Of a DNA stretch of 64,000 nt, positions 1-8,612 are shown one piece after another. The notes beneath the pieces were generated by a model that saw nothing but the letters and a program-made list of their open reading frames with translations, did not search any database and had not been told where the DNA came from. Source of the stretch: Curtobacterium sp. 9128 (GTDB taxonomy: Bacteria > Actinomycetota > Actinomycetes > Actinomycetales > Microbacteriaceae); NCBI RefSeq assembly GCF_007673775.1, contig NZ_VEAF01000003.1, positions 62,001 through 126,000 on the forward strand. The letters run 5' to 3'. Position 1 is the first letter of the stretch. Each line of letters starts with the position of its first letter. A program made the translations under genes and the position numbers.

Positions 1-1
1 C

Positions 2-172
2 GTGACGCTGCTCCCGGGCTGTTGGCTCGGAGCGCTCTTCGTCCTGCCGGTCGTCGGCGGTGCGCTGCACCGGATCCGCGTCGAGGAGCAGCTGTTGGTG
101 TCCGACTACGGAGACGCGTACCGGGCCTACTCGCGCCGGACGCCGTGGCGGCTCGTACCGGGGCTGCTGTGA
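2..172 (+). CDS. Isoprenylcysteine carboxyl methyltransferase-like protein, 3' end only
   Basis: Only the last 56 residues lie in the window. The frame reads through to a TGA at 170-172. The tail has a hydrophobic stretch followed by an R-I-x-x-E-E-x-L-L segment, a YGDAYRAYSRR block and a RLVPGLL end. This is the usual C-terminal signature of the membrane-bound isoprenylcysteine carboxyl methyltransferase / phospholipid methyltransferase-like family, which use S-adenosylmethionine. The family call rests on this tail alone, so substrate and full domain layout cannot be judged. Confidence 0.6.
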   Translation: MTLLPGCWLGALFVLPVVGGALHRIRVEEQLLVSDYGDAYRAYSRRTPWRLVPGLL

Positions 173-446
173 CGCCGCGGGTCCCGCACGGGGTTCCGTC
201 GTCGCTCGACGTCGACGACCTGAAGTGTGCTCGGGCGTTCTCGGCCCGTCGATCACGCAGGAGGCTGTACTCCGCCGTGCTCCCGGTCGCCCTCCTCACG
301 TTCTCCGGCCTCGTCGGCGCGTGGCTCTACGCCACCTGACCGCACGTCCATCCCCGCGACCAGACCGAGCGGTCGCGCCGCTCCGGCGCCTCACCCACGC
401 GCTCGCGCTCCGCCAGCAGGACACCCCGGTCGCCTATCCTGTCCCG

Positions 447-1496
447 GTGACGACGCCCACCACGACGCCGCCGCAGCCCCGCGCCACCGGCACCGGCAGC
501 GCTCCCGGCCGCGCCCGCAGCCTGACGGGCCCCGGGCTCGTGCTGCTCGCCGTCGTCGCGCTGCTCGGGCTCCGGCTCCTGACCCCCGCTGTCGGCACCG
601 CGGGCCTGCCCGACGTCGTGCAGGACTTCCTGACCCTCGCGATCAGCGTCGTGGTGGAGTCCCTGCCGTTCGTCGTGCTCGGCATCGTGCTGTCGATCGT
701 CGTCGAGGTGTGGGTCCCGCACGGCGCCCTCGAACGCATCCTGCCGACCCGACCGATGCCCCGCCGCGCGGTGATCTCGCTGATCGGCATGCTGTTCCCG
801 GTGTGCGAGTGCGGCAACGTCCCGCTCGCCCGGGGACTGATGCTCCGTGGCTTCACCCCGGCCGAGGCGGTCACGTTCCTCGTCGCGGCGCCCATCCTCA
901 ACCCGCTCGTCATCGTCAGCACCGCGCAGGCCTTCGGATGGTCCGGCTGGGTCCTCCCCGTCCGCATCGTCGGCGGCTTCGTCGTGGCGAACCTGGTCGG
1001 GTGGATCGTCGCCGCACATCGTCGGCCCACCGACCTGCTGCTGCCCGCGTTCGAGGCGCGCTGCCGTGCGGCGGTCGGCGGTGCCGGCCCGACGAACCGC
1101 TGGCGGGAGAGCGCCGCCCAGTTCGGCGGCGAAACCGCGACGATGATGCCCGCGCTCTTCGTCGGCGCGGGGCTCGCGGCCGCGATCCAGGTCGCCGTGC
1201 CGCGGAGCACCCTCGTCGCGATCGGCTCGAACCCCGTGCTGTCCGTGCTCGCGATGATGCTGCTCGCCATGACGGTGTCGCTCTGCTCAAACGTGGACGC
1301 CTTCTTCGCCCTGTCGTTCGCGTCGACGTTCCTCCCGGGGTCGATCACCGCGTTCCTGATCATCGGCCCGATCATCGACGTGAAGATGATCGCCCTGCTC
1401 CGCACGACGTTCCGCACCCGCTTCCTGGTGGTGCTCGCCGTCGTGTGCGTCCTGTTCGCCCTCACCGTCGGGTTGGTGATGAATGTCCTCGTCTGA
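447..1496 (+). CDS. Permease of the DUF318/YraQ (ArsP_1-like) family
   Basis: A 349-residue integral membrane protein. It has about eight hydrophobic segments in two related halves. The first half carries FPVCECGNVPL at about residues 117-127 and the second half carries SLCSNVDAFFA at about 278-288. These cysteine motifs typify the DUF318/YraQ permeases, whose substrates are mostly unknown and sometimes include organoarsenicals or metals. I chose the GTG at 447 because the frame upstream is arginine-rich and not protein-like. Its end overlaps the next gene by 14 bases. The following gene is the partner normally found beside this permease, so the two probably act as one transporter complex. 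Confidence 0.85.
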   Translation: MTTPTTTPPQPRATGTGSAPGRARSLTGPGLVLLAVVALLGLRLLTPAVGTAGLPDVVQDFLTLAISVVVESLPFVVLGIVLSIVVEVWVPHGALERILPTRPMPRRAVISLIGMLFPVCECGNVPLARGLMLRGFTPAEAVTFLVAAPILNPLVIVSTAQAFGWSGWVLPVRIVGGFVVANLVGWIVAAHRRPTDLLLPAFEARCRAAVGGAGPTNRWRESAAQFGGETATMMPALFVGAGLAAAIQVAVPRSTLVAIGSNPVLSVLAMMLLAMTVSLCSNVDAFFALSFASTFLPGSITAFLIIGPIIDVKMIALLRTTFRTRFLVVLAVVCVLFALTVGLVMNVLV

Positions 1497-2277
1497 CTCG
1501 CGCCGTCCCGCGTTCCTCGGCCTCGGTTCCGTCCTCGCGGTCGCGCTCTGCACGCTCTGGCTCGCCGGCACCCGGCACCTCGACCTCTACATCAACCCGC
1601 GGTACGCCGTGTTCACGGTCGTCCTCGCGGCGGTCGCCGTCCCCGCTGCCGTCGCCGGGCTCGTCGTGGTCGCACGCGGCGCGGGCCACACCCACGACCA
1701 CGCGGGTCCGGACGACGCACCGACGGTCCGGACAGGAGGCGCGACCCGGCTCCTCCGCTCGGCCCTCGTCGGCATCGCGGCCGTCGTCACGATCGGGGTC
1801 ACCGTGGCCATGCTCGTCCTGCCCCCGGCGACCCTCTCCGCGCGGACGGCGCAGCAGCGCAGCGTCGGGTCCGCGACCCTCTCGGACGCCACCGGCGCGA
1901 GCGGCACCGTCGCCCTGCTCGGCAGCGACGCCGTCGACACGTCGGGCTACGGCGTGAAGGACTGGGCCGCCCTCATCCGGCAGACCACCGACACGAGCGC
2001 CCTGGTCGGCAAGCGGGTCACCCTGACCGGCTTCGTCGTCCCCGGGTCGGACGGAGCGTTCACGCTGACCCGGTTCGTGATCAGCTGCTGCGCCGTCGAC
2101 GCCCAGCCCGTCGGCATCGGCGTGGTCACGAGCGGCGCCGTGCCGGACGAGAACGCCTGGGTCACCGTCACCGGGTCTCTCGTCGCCAACCCCGACCAGT
2201 CCTCCGACGCCCGCATCGTCATCGGCGCGGCCACGGTGAAGCGGGTCCAGCAACCCGAGGACCCGTATGAGTACTGA
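1483..2277 (+). CDS. TIGR03943-family putative permease subunit
   Basis: A 264-residue protein with two N-terminal membrane segments (about residues 10-60), a third near 85-110, and a soluble C-terminal domain. That domain contains VGKRVTLTGFVV and FTLTRFVISCCAVDAQPVGIGV at about residues 165-215. The layout matches the TIGR03943/YcgQ-like family that is encoded next to DUF318 permeases. The ATG overlaps the end of the permease gene by 14 bases and its own end overlaps the next gene by 11, so the three genes are very likely co-transcribed and translationally coupled. The substrate is not known. Confidence 0.8.
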   Translation: MSSSDSRRPAFLGLGSVLAVALCTLWLAGTRHLDLYINPRYAVFTVVLAAVAVPAAVAGLVVVARGAGHTHDHAGPDDAPTVRTGGATRLLRSALVGIAAVVTIGVTVAMLVLPPATLSARTAQQRSVGSATLSDATGASGTVALLGSDAVDTSGYGVKDWAALIRQTTDTSALVGKRVTLTGFVVPGSDGAFTLTRFVISCCAVDAQPVGIGVVTSGAVPDENAWVTVTGSLVANPDQSSDARIVIGAATVKRVQQPEDPYEY

Positions 2278-3673
2278 GCCCCGACGTCCGGTCGCCCACC
2301 GGTTCCGGCGCCGCCTGACCGCCGTCGTGCTGGTGCTCGTCGTGGTGGCGGCGCTCGCCGCGGTCGTCGGCGCGCAGCAGGGCCCACGCCTGCGGTCGGT
2401 GTCCTACGACCCGAGCGGCATCGTCTCCCGCCCGGCCCAGCGCGTGATCATCACGGCGAACCAGGCGCTGCAGCGGGTCACGGCAGCGGACGTCACGGTG
2501 TCCCCGGCGGCAGCGCACACCGTGACCTCGAGCGGCAACACGGTCGCCGTCGAGTTCGCCGGCCCGCTCGCGTACGACCGCGACTACACCGTGACGGTCG
2601 CCGGGGCGCGGGCACCGGGACAGGCCGCTCGGAGCGACCTCCGCGCGACGATCGCGACCGGCACCACCGACGTCCTCGCCCTCGTCCCGGGCACGGGGGG
2701 AGCCCAGGACCGGATCGTCCGGCGCTCCCTCGACGCCCCGGGCTCCACCACGGTGTACCGCGGGGAGGGCATCACCGAGTACGTCCGCCTGAGCCGCTCC
2801 CTCGTCGTGCTGAGCGACTCCGGCGTCGGCGACTCCCGGATCGACGTCGTGCCGCTCCGGAACGGGGTCCAGGACCCGGAGTCCCCGGTCGAACACATCA
2901 CGCTGCCGAGTGCCGAGGGGCACGCGGACGCACTGCACGCGGCCGACGACGGCGCCTCGTTCGGCTTCCGGTACGCCGACACGTCGACGGGCGAGTCGCG
3001 GGACGTCGGGCTCTACGTCGTCGACCTGACCGGTACGCACCTGCCCGAGCCGATCGCCGCCGCGGACGGCAAGCCGACCATCGGCGCGACACCGATGACG
3101 GTGGCGCAGTGGGCCTACGTCCCCCGCACCGAGAGCGCACTCGTCCGCACCGGGACCGACGAGCTGTTCCTCGTCGACATGAGCGGACGCGCCGCACTCG
3201 TCCGCCTCGGCTCCGCGACGTACCTGCACGGCTTCGTCGGCACCGGCACCACCGCGGTCGTCGAGTCCGGCACGGGCATCGAACGCGTCGACCTGACGAA
3301 CGGCGCGCGCACCGCGATCGTCGCACCCGCCGGGAGCACCGATGCGCCGTACCTCGGGCGGATCGCCCAGCTGACGGACCGGACGTACCTGCGCACCGTC
3401 GGTGACGTCCGCGGTGACGGGACGATCGCCAGCCGCATCGTGCGTGTGGACGGGAGCCGAGCCTCCCGGCTGCCCGTCACCATCCCGGACGACGCGACCC
3501 TGACCGCGGTCTGCCCGTCCCCGAACGGGCAGTTCGTCGCCGTCGCGACGAAGTCGGCCGCCGGTGCGCTCGTGAGCATCGTCGACGCGACCTCCGGAGC
3601 GCTCGAGGCCAGCACCGCCGGTGCGGACGTCGACTGGTGTGGCGCACTGCCGAGCGGCGACCAGGTCGGCTAG
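2267..3673 (+). CDS. Membrane-anchored protein with Ig-like and beta-propeller-like regions, unknown function
   Basis: A 468-residue protein with one N-terminal membrane anchor (about residues 18-42), so the bulk should lie outside the cell. Residues about 45-125 resemble the SbsA-type Ig-like domain often found in surface proteins (VSYDPSGIVSRPAQRVIITANQ). The rest is a run of short beta-strand repeats rich in D-x-T and G-T pairs, like a WD40/TolB-type propeller. The start overlaps the preceding gene by 11 bases, which ties it to the permease pair. I do not recognise a specific family. An extracellular accessory or binding role for the transporter is a guess. Confidence 0.6.
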   Translation: MSTEPRRPVAHRFRRRLTAVVLVLVVVAALAAVVGAQQGPRLRSVSYDPSGIVSRPAQRVIITANQALQRVTAADVTVSPAAAHTVTSSGNTVAVEFAGPLAYDRDYTVTVAGARAPGQAARSDLRATIATGTTDVLALVPGTGGAQDRIVRRSLDAPGSTTVYRGEGITEYVRLSRSLVVLSDSGVGDSRIDVVPLRNGVQDPESPVEHITLPSAEGHADALHAADDGASFGFRYADTSTGESRDVGLYVVDLTGTHLPEPIAAADGKPTIGATPMTVAQWAYVPRTESALVRTGTDELFLVDMSGRAALVRLGSATYLHGFVGTGTTAVVESGTGIERVDLTNGARTAIVAPAGSTDAPYLGRIAQLTDRTYLRTVGDVRGDGTIASRIVRVDGSRASRLPVTIPDDATLTAVCPSPNGQFVAVATKSAAGALVSIVDATSGALEASTAGADVDWCGALPSGDQVG

Positions 3674-3678
3674 CGTCG

Positions 3679-4305
3679 GTGACCGTGCACGAGGCGTTCG
3701 TCGAGCGGTGGGTCGCCGGGTGGGCGCGGTCACGGTCGCTGTCCGTGGAGCGGGACGGCGCGGGCTGGTGCGTCCTCGTCGGGTCGGAGACCCGCCACGA
3801 GGAGTACGTGGTCGCGGAACCGTCGCCGGCGGAGGCGCTGCGCCTGGCGCGCCTCGTGGAACGGCGGTACACCAGCTGGCTCACCGTGATCGGCGGGATC
3901 GGTCCGGAGGCGCTCGCCGCGTTCGCGTCCCTCGACCGCGTGGCGCGCGTCGAGACCGTGATGGAGGCCCGGCTCGCCGCCGTCCCGATGCCGTCGGACG
4001 TGCTCGTGGCCGTCGCGGACTCCGGTGACGTCGCGCACCTCGTCGTCGAGATCGACGGGCAGGTGGCGGCGCGCGGCCAGGTGGCGGTGCTCGGGCGCGA
4101 CGCCGTGTTCGACCGGATCGAGACCGAGGCGGCGTTCCGCCGTCGCGGGCTCGGGCGGACGATCGTCGCCGGACTGACGTCGTGGGCGGCCGCGCGCGGT
4201 GCGGACACCGGACTGCTGCTCGCCTCCGAGCAGGGTCGCGCGCTCTACCGGGCCGCGGGCTGGCGCGACGTGGCGCCCGCGGTGACGTTCCGCGGCTTCC
4301 TCTGA
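3679..4305 (+). CDS. GNAT-family N-acetyltransferase
   Basis: A 208-residue protein. The C-terminal half carries the acetyl-CoA-binding motif of the GNAT fold as RIETEAAFRRRGLGRTIVAGL at about residues 148-168, followed by the usual G-L-L-L-A-S-E-x-G-R-A-L-Y-R-A-A-G-W end. The N-terminal half is divergent and may be a second degenerate GNAT lobe. GTG 3679 was chosen because it clears the preceding gene; an upstream ATG at 3637 would overlap it by 37 bases. The acceptor substrate is unknown. Confidence 0.75.
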   Translation: MTVHEAFVERWVAGWARSRSLSVERDGAGWCVLVGSETRHEEYVVAEPSPAEALRLARLVERRYTSWLTVIGGIGPEALAAFASLDRVARVETVMEARLAAVPMPSDVLVAVADSGDVAHLVVEIDGQVAARGQVAVLGRDAVFDRIETEAAFRRRGLGRTIVAGLTSWAAARGADTGLLLASEQGRALYRAAGWRDVAPAVTFRGFL

Positions 4306-4360
4306 CCTCGCTCGCCGACCGGGCCGCGCCGAGCCTCGGCTGACGACACCAGGAAACAGA

Positions 4361-4401
4361 CAGCAGGCGCCGGACCCGTGATCGGGACCCGACGCCTGCT
4401 G
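4361..4401 (-). terminator. Probable Rho-independent terminator for the alcohol dehydrogenase gene
   Basis: A 9-bp inverted repeat, CAGCAGGCG paired with CGCCTGCTG, lies between two convergent genes. On the reverse strand the hairpin is followed by TCTGTTTCCT, so it best suits the reverse-strand dehydrogenase. It may also stop forward transcription. Confidence 0.6.
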
Positions 4402-4423
4402 CCGTGGTGTGGTGCTGAGCGGA

Positions 4424-5470
4424 CTAGGCCAGCGTCGCTGCGTCGATGACGAAGCGGTAGCGGACGTCCGAGCTCAGGACGCGCTCGTACGCCTCGTTGA
4501 TCTGGTCGGCGTTGATGAGCTCCGTCTCGGGCAGGATGCCCTTCTCGGCGCAGAAGTCGAGCATCTCCTGGGTCTCCCGGATGCCGCCGATGGCCGAGCC
4601 GGCCCAGCTGAGCCGACGCGGGATCAGCGCGAACGCCGGGACCTCGAGCGGCTCGGCCGGTGCGCCGACGTTGACGAGCGTGCCGTCGACCTTGAGGAGG
4701 CCGAGGTAGGCGCCCATCGGGATCTTCGCCGACACGGTGTTGATGATCAGCTCGAAGGAACCGGCGAGCTCCTCGAACGTCGACTCGTCCTTCGTCGCGT
4801 AGTGCGCCTTCGCGCCGAAGCGGAGGGAGTCCTCCTGCTTCGAGGTGGTCTGCGACAGGACAGTGACCTCGGCACCCATGGCGACGGCGATCTTCACGGC
4901 CATGTGGCCGAGGCCACCCATGCCGATGACCGCGACCTTCGAGCCGGGGCCGACGCCCCAGTGGTGCAGCGGCGAGTACGTCGTGATGCCGGCGCAGAGC
5001 AGCGGGGCGACCTTCTCGATGTCGAGCGACTCGGGGACGCGGAGCACGAAGTCCTCGTTCACGACGACGGCCTCGGAGTAGCCGCCCTGGGTGATCGAGC
5101 CGTCGGCCGGGTCGACGCCCGCGTAGGTCTGGATGTTGCCCTTGAGGCAGTACTGCTCCTCGCCGGCGAGGCAGTTCTCGCACTCGCCGCAGGAGTTCAC
5201 CATGCAGCCGACGCCGACACGGTCGCCGACCTGGTGCTTGGTGACGTCGGAGCCGACGGCGGAGACGTGGCCGACGATCTCGTGGCCGACGACCTGCGGG
5301 TACTGGATCGGGCCCCACTCGCCACGGACGGTGTGGATGTCCGAGTGACAGATACCGGCGTAGGCGATGTCGATCTCGACGTCGTTCGGGCCGAGGTCAC
5401 GCCGGGTGATCGTGGTCTTGACGAGCGGTTCGGTGGCGGACGGTGCGGCGTACGCGGTGACGGTGCGCAA
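4424..5470 (-). CDS. NAD(P)-dependent zinc alcohol dehydrogenase (cinnamyl-alcohol/YahK-like)
   Basis: A 348-residue medium-chain dehydrogenase. It has the catalytic-zinc region CHSDIH near residue 39 and GHEIVG near 61. The structural-zinc cysteines are in [15 protein letters not shown] near 92-106. The Rossmann motif GMGGLG lies near 183. These features fit the CAD/YahK subgroup that reduces aldehydes with NADPH. I chose the TTG at 5470 because GAGGAG stands 8 bases upstream and the protein then starts at [11 protein letters not shown], the usual family N-terminus. The frame stays open upstream for another 260 codons but is not protein-like there. The gene stands alone on the reverse strand, convergent with the acetyltransferase. 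Confidence 0.85.
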   Translation of the reverse strand: MRTVTAYAAPSATEPLVKTTITRRDLGPNDVEIDIAYAGICHSDIHTVRGEWGPIQYPQVVGHEIVGHVSAVGSDVTKHQVGDRVGVGCMVNSCGECENCLAGEEQYCLKGNIQTYAGVDPADGSITQGGYSEAVVVNEDFVLRVPESLDIEKVAPLLCAGITTYSPLHHWGVGPGSKVAVIGMGGLGHMAVKIAVAMGAEVTVLSQTTSKQEDSLRFGAKAHYATKDESTFEELAGSFELIINTVSAKIPMGAYLGLLKVDGTLVNVGAPAEPLEVPAFALIPRRLSWAGSAIGGIRETQEMLDFCAEKGILPETELINADQINEAYERVLSSDVRYRFVIDAATLA

Positions 5471-5778
5471 TGGTCTCCTCGTGGGGTTGCTGACGGGCCG
5501 CTTCCGGCCCGCCGACCATCGTGCCCGATGGAGCGCTCCGGAGAGGGGTACGGTCAGGGCACCCCGGAACGGGAAGGATCCGGGGTCGTCCGGAACACGC
5601 GCCGGAGCTCGTCCGGAACACGCACCCTTTCGACAGCGGTGGTCCGTGGGACCTACGGTGATGGAACCGGGATGAAACCGAATCCGTCGCCGTGATGCAG
5701 TCCGCGCCTGCGGATCCTTGGCACAGCGGAACACCCCGGGACAGAACGGGCCGATCGTGCCCACGAAGGGCTGGTCCC
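5471..5778. promoter_or_regulatory. Upstream region of the alcohol dehydrogenase gene with a 15-bp direct repeat
   Basis: No gene is supported here. The region holds the dehydrogenase ribosome-binding site. It also contains two exact copies of TCGTCCGGAACACGC at 5586-5600 and 5609-5623, 23 bases apart from start to start. This is about two helical turns, the spacing expected for a protein that binds the same face of DNA twice. The core TCCGGA is self-complementary. Confidence 0.45.
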
Positions 5779-5937
5779 ATGACCGCCACACCTGCTTCCC
5801 GACCCAACCACGAGTGGCACCGCCGTGGCCTCCGTTCCCCCGCGGAGATCGACGCACTCGTCGAGGCACGCCTCGTCCACCACACCGACATCGACGAGCC
5901 CACGTACGCGGACTTCCTCCGCGACCCGGCCGCGTAG
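5779..5937 (+). CDS. Small hypothetical protein (52 aa)
   Basis: A 52-residue soluble protein starting at an ATG, rich in E, D, R and H. It contains a compact block, [21 protein letters not shown], that looks like real protein with G/C-biased third positions. There is no membrane segment or recognised domain. Support is only the intact frame and codon use. Confidence 0.4.
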   Translation: MTATPASRPNHEWHRRGLRSPAEIDALVEARLVHHTDIDEPTYADFLRDPAA

Positions 5938-6082
5938 TCCGGGCGCCCGCGCCCGCCGCGGCCGGCCCGGCCCGCCCCGCCCGCCGCAACGAGATGCCGT
6001 AATTGCGGCATCTCGGGCGCCGCGGACGGTCAGTCGTGGAACCTCGGCGGACGTGAGCGGCGAGTTGCGGAACCTCGGGGCG

Positions 6083-6125
6083 CCGGACGGGAGGCTGTCC
6101 GCGGTCCGGACCCGAGCCTCCAGTA
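6083..6125. repeat. Degenerate copy of a dispersed GGACGGGAGGCT hairpin
   Basis: The left arm CCGGACGGGAGGCT and the right arm GAGCCTCC form an imperfect hairpin. The same arms recur perfectly at 49723-49768 and imperfectly near 34187-34215 and 60020-60061. All copies lie between genes. This copy sits just past the end of the small reverse-strand membrane gene. Confidence 0.45.
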
Positions 6126-6153
6126 CCGAGACGCCTGCGCTCCGCGCGACCGG

Positions 6154-6345
6154 CTAGCTCCGCGGCGCTCGGGAGAAGAACAGCGTGATGGCAGCCAACG
6201 CCACGGCCACCACGATGAGCACCCAACCGACCGCGCCGACCCAGCCGTCCCACGGGCTGAGCAGCAGGCCGATGCCGACCAGGAAGACCACCCCTGCGCC
6301 CACGAGTGCCAGGACGTGCGGTGTGCTCTTCGACGCCCGTCCCAT
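6154..6345 (-). CDS. Small two-helix membrane protein, unknown function
   Basis: A 63-residue protein if started at the ATG at 6345; a GTG 21 bases further upstream is possible. It has two hydrophobic helices (about residues 9-28 and 34-54) split by a short PWDG turn, and a basic C-terminal tail. It matches no family I know. It lies just downstream of the glycerate kinase gene on the same strand, but a gap of about 50 bases and a lack of related function leave co-transcription open. Confidence 0.5.
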   Translation of the reverse strand: MGRASKSTPHVLALVGAGVVFLVGIGLLLSPWDGWVGAVGWVLIVVAVALAAITLFFSRAPRS

Positions 6346-6396
6346 GACCACGACGCTACGCACCACGGCTGGGTGGCGGCCCCTCGCCCGGACGGC

Positions 6397-7431
6397 TCAG
6401 ACCTGCGCCGCGAGTCGTCGTCCGGCGATCCGCGCGAAGCGCAGCGGGTCGGCCACGGCGTCGTCCGGTTCGCCTGTCGTCTGCGTGGCGATGACGGTCA
6501 GCGAGGCGGCGACGTCGAACGCGTCGACGGGAGCGTCGATCTCCCCGGCGACGAGCATCAGGCGACGCTGACCGGCCACCTCCGAGAGCCCGGCGACCAC
6601 CGTGGGCACCTTGCCCGCTGCCGACTGCTCGTCGAACCGTCCCTCGCCCGTGATGATGATGTCGGCGTCCGCGAGCGCTCCCGGAAGCCCGACGACCTCC
6701 GCGATGCCATCGGCACCGCGGACCAGCGTTGCGCCCCAGACGAGCAACCCGAAGCCGGCGCCCCCGGCTGCGCCCGCTCCCGGCGTCGAGGGGTCCACCG
6801 ACGGGAACCGGGCAGCCCACGCCGCCAGCCGCTCCTCGTGCGCGGCGGCGCGGTCGGGCGTGATGCCCTTCTGCGGCCCGAAGACGGCCACCGCCCCGTC
6901 CGGCCCGAGCAGCGGCGACGTGACGTCGGTGAGCACCGTCACGCCGAGCGGCGGGAGCGGCCGCAGTGTGCCGTCCGGGAGCTCGAGCGCCGACAGCAGT
7001 CCCGCGCCGCCGTCCGTCGACGCGCTCCCGCCGATGCCGAGCACGAGGCCGGTGGCGCCGGCGTCGAGCGCGGCGGCGATGGCCTGGCCGAAGCCGATCG
7101 TCTGCGCGGTGTCGGGCTGCAAGGTGGTCAGCAGGGGCAACCCGCTCGTCGCCGCGAGCTCGACGACCGCTCGCCCGTCCGGCAGCGACAGCCACGCCGC
7201 GTCGACGGGGTCACCGGCGGGCCCGGTCACGGTGACGGGCACACGCCGCGCGTCGGGGAACGCGGTGGCGAAGGCGTCGAGCGTCCCCTCGCCACCGTCG
7301 GCCATCGGAACCAGTGTGACCTCGTCGGTCGGCCGCTCCGACGACCATCCTTCGCCGATGGCGGTGGCGACGGCGGCCGCGGTGGCGGTCCCCTTGAACG
7401 AGTCCGGAGCGATCACGACGTGCACGCTCAC
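6397..7431 (-). CDS. glxK: Glycerate kinase
   Basis: A 344-residue protein of the GlxK/GarK family, which phosphorylates D-glycerate with ATP in glyoxylate and sugar-acid breakdown. It opens with VVIAPDSFKGT at residues 5-15, the characteristic start of the family. Internal G-A-T-G-L-V-L-G-I-G-G-S-A-S-T-D-G-G-A-G motifs near residues 115-135 and a G-E-G-R-F-D-E-Q-S segment near 258 are also typical. Length is normal for the family. It is the third gene of a reverse-strand set after an SDR reductase and an amine oxidase, with gaps of 28 and 43 bases. Confidence 0.9.
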   Translation of the reverse strand: MSVHVVIAPDSFKGTATAAAVATAIGEGWSSERPTDEVTLVPMADGGEGTLDAFATAFPDARRVPVTVTGPAGDPVDAAWLSLPDGRAVVELAATSGLPLLTTLQPDTAQTIGFGQAIAAALDAGATGLVLGIGGSASTDGGAGLLSALELPDGTLRPLPPLGVTVLTDVTSPLLGPDGAVAVFGPQKGITPDRAAAHEERLAAWAARFPSVDPSTPGAGAAGGAGFGLLVWGATLVRGADGIAEVVGLPGALADADIIITGEGRFDEQSAAGKVPTVVAGLSEVAGQRRLMLVAGEIDAPVDAFDVAASLTVIATQTTGEPDDAVADPLRFARIAGRRLAAQV

Positions 7432-7459
7432 ACGCTAGCGGTGCGCCGTCGTCGGTCCG

Positions 7460-8569
7460 TCAGTCCGGCAGTGCGAACCGCGGGTGTGCCGTGCCGCCGG
7501 TCGCCAGGTCGGCGAGCATCTCGCCGAGCAGCGGTGCGAACTTGAAGCCGTGCCCGGAGAAACCGGTGGCGACGGTGATCGGCCCACGACGGTCCAGCAC
7601 GAAGTCGTCGTCGGGCGAGTTGTCGTAGAGGCAGCTGATCGGCTCCGGCCGGGTCGCGTCCACCCCCGGGACGAACCGCGTGACGTACGCCTGCAGGCGC
7701 GCCAGCTCCTCCGTGACCGGCAGGAAGTCGCGCGCATCCGGGTCCACCACCGGTCCGGTCCCGTGGAAGCCGACCTTCACGCCCTCGCCGGGGGTGAGCA
7801 GGCCGTAGACGTCACCGCCGTCGAGGGGGTGGTGCACGAAGCTCGGCCAGGCTTCGTCCGGCAGGTGGCTCGGGAAGTGCGCCGGCTGCTCCTGGGTGAC
7901 ACGGAGGGCCGGGAGGCTCGCCCCGCGTCCGGCGAGCACCTCGCTGACCAGCGCGGGAGCCCACGACCCCACCGCGGCCACGACGCTCGGCGCGGTGACC
8001 GAGGTGGCGCCGGATGGACCGTCGAGCGTCAGCGTCACCCGGTCGCCGTGGTCCTCGATGCCCGTCACCCGGGTGTCGAACCGCAGGTCCGCGCCGTCGG
8101 CGGCTGCCAGGTCGAGGAGCGCCTCCAGCGCGTCCGCCGACCGGATCCGGCCGGCGTCGGGGTGCGCGAGGACGTCGCCCTCGAACGCCAGTCCGGGCCA
8201 GCGCTCGGCGGCCTGCTCCGGCGTCAGGCGCTCGTGGTCGACGCCGGCGGCTGCGAGGGCGGCGGCGATCGCACCCACCTGCTCGGGTCGGCCGTGGTCG
8301 ACCGCACCCGTCAGGTCGAGCAGTGTCCGTCCGCTGGCCTGCTCGAGGTCGTCCCACGCGGCGCGGGCACGGAGGCACATGGCGACGTACTCCGCGTCAG
8401 GGTAGCCGAGGCGGAAGATGCGGCTCGCGCCGTGGGACGACCCGCGGTCGTGTCCGCGGCCGTGCTGCTCCACGAGCAGGACCCGGGCACCCCTGGTGGC
8501 GAGTGACCGGGCGGTGGCGGCGCCGACGACACCGCCGCCGATGACGACGTGGTCGAACGCGGAGGGCAT
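7460..8569 (-). CDS. solA: FAD-dependent N-methyl-amino-acid oxidase (SolA / sarcosine-oxidase-like)
   Basis: A 369-residue flavoprotein. The N-terminus carries the dinucleotide-binding motif VVIGGGVVGAATARSLA with the acidic VEQ end of the second strand. The C-terminal half has SCLYDNSPDDDFVLDR near residue 312; the cysteine there matches the covalent FAD attachment site of monomeric sarcosine oxidase and N-methyltryptophan oxidase. GFSGHGFKFAPLLGE follows, as in the family. It should oxidise an N-methyl amino acid to the amine, formaldehyde and peroxide. It sits between the SDR and glycerate kinase genes. Confidence 0.85.
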   Translation of the reverse strand: MPSAFDHVVIGGGVVGAATARSLATRGARVLLVEQHGRGHDRGSSHGASRIFRLGYPDAEYVAMCLRARAAWDDLEQASGRTLLDLTGAVDHGRPEQVGAIAAALAAAGVDHERLTPEQAAERWPGLAFEGDVLAHPDAGRIRSADALEALLDLAAADGADLRFDTRVTGIEDHGDRVTLTLDGPSGATSVTAPSVVAAVGSWAPALVSEVLAGRGASLPALRVTQEQPAHFPSHLPDEAWPSFVHHPLDGGDVYGLLTPGEGVKVGFHGTGPVVDPDARDFLPVTEELARLQAYVTRFVPGVDATRPEPISCLYDNSPDDDFVLDRRGPITVATGFSGHGFKFAPLLGEMLADLATGGTAHPRFALPD

Positions 8570-8612
8570 GCGCCGATCGTAGTGGCCGTCGTCGCTGTGT
8601 GGCTCCGCCCTG

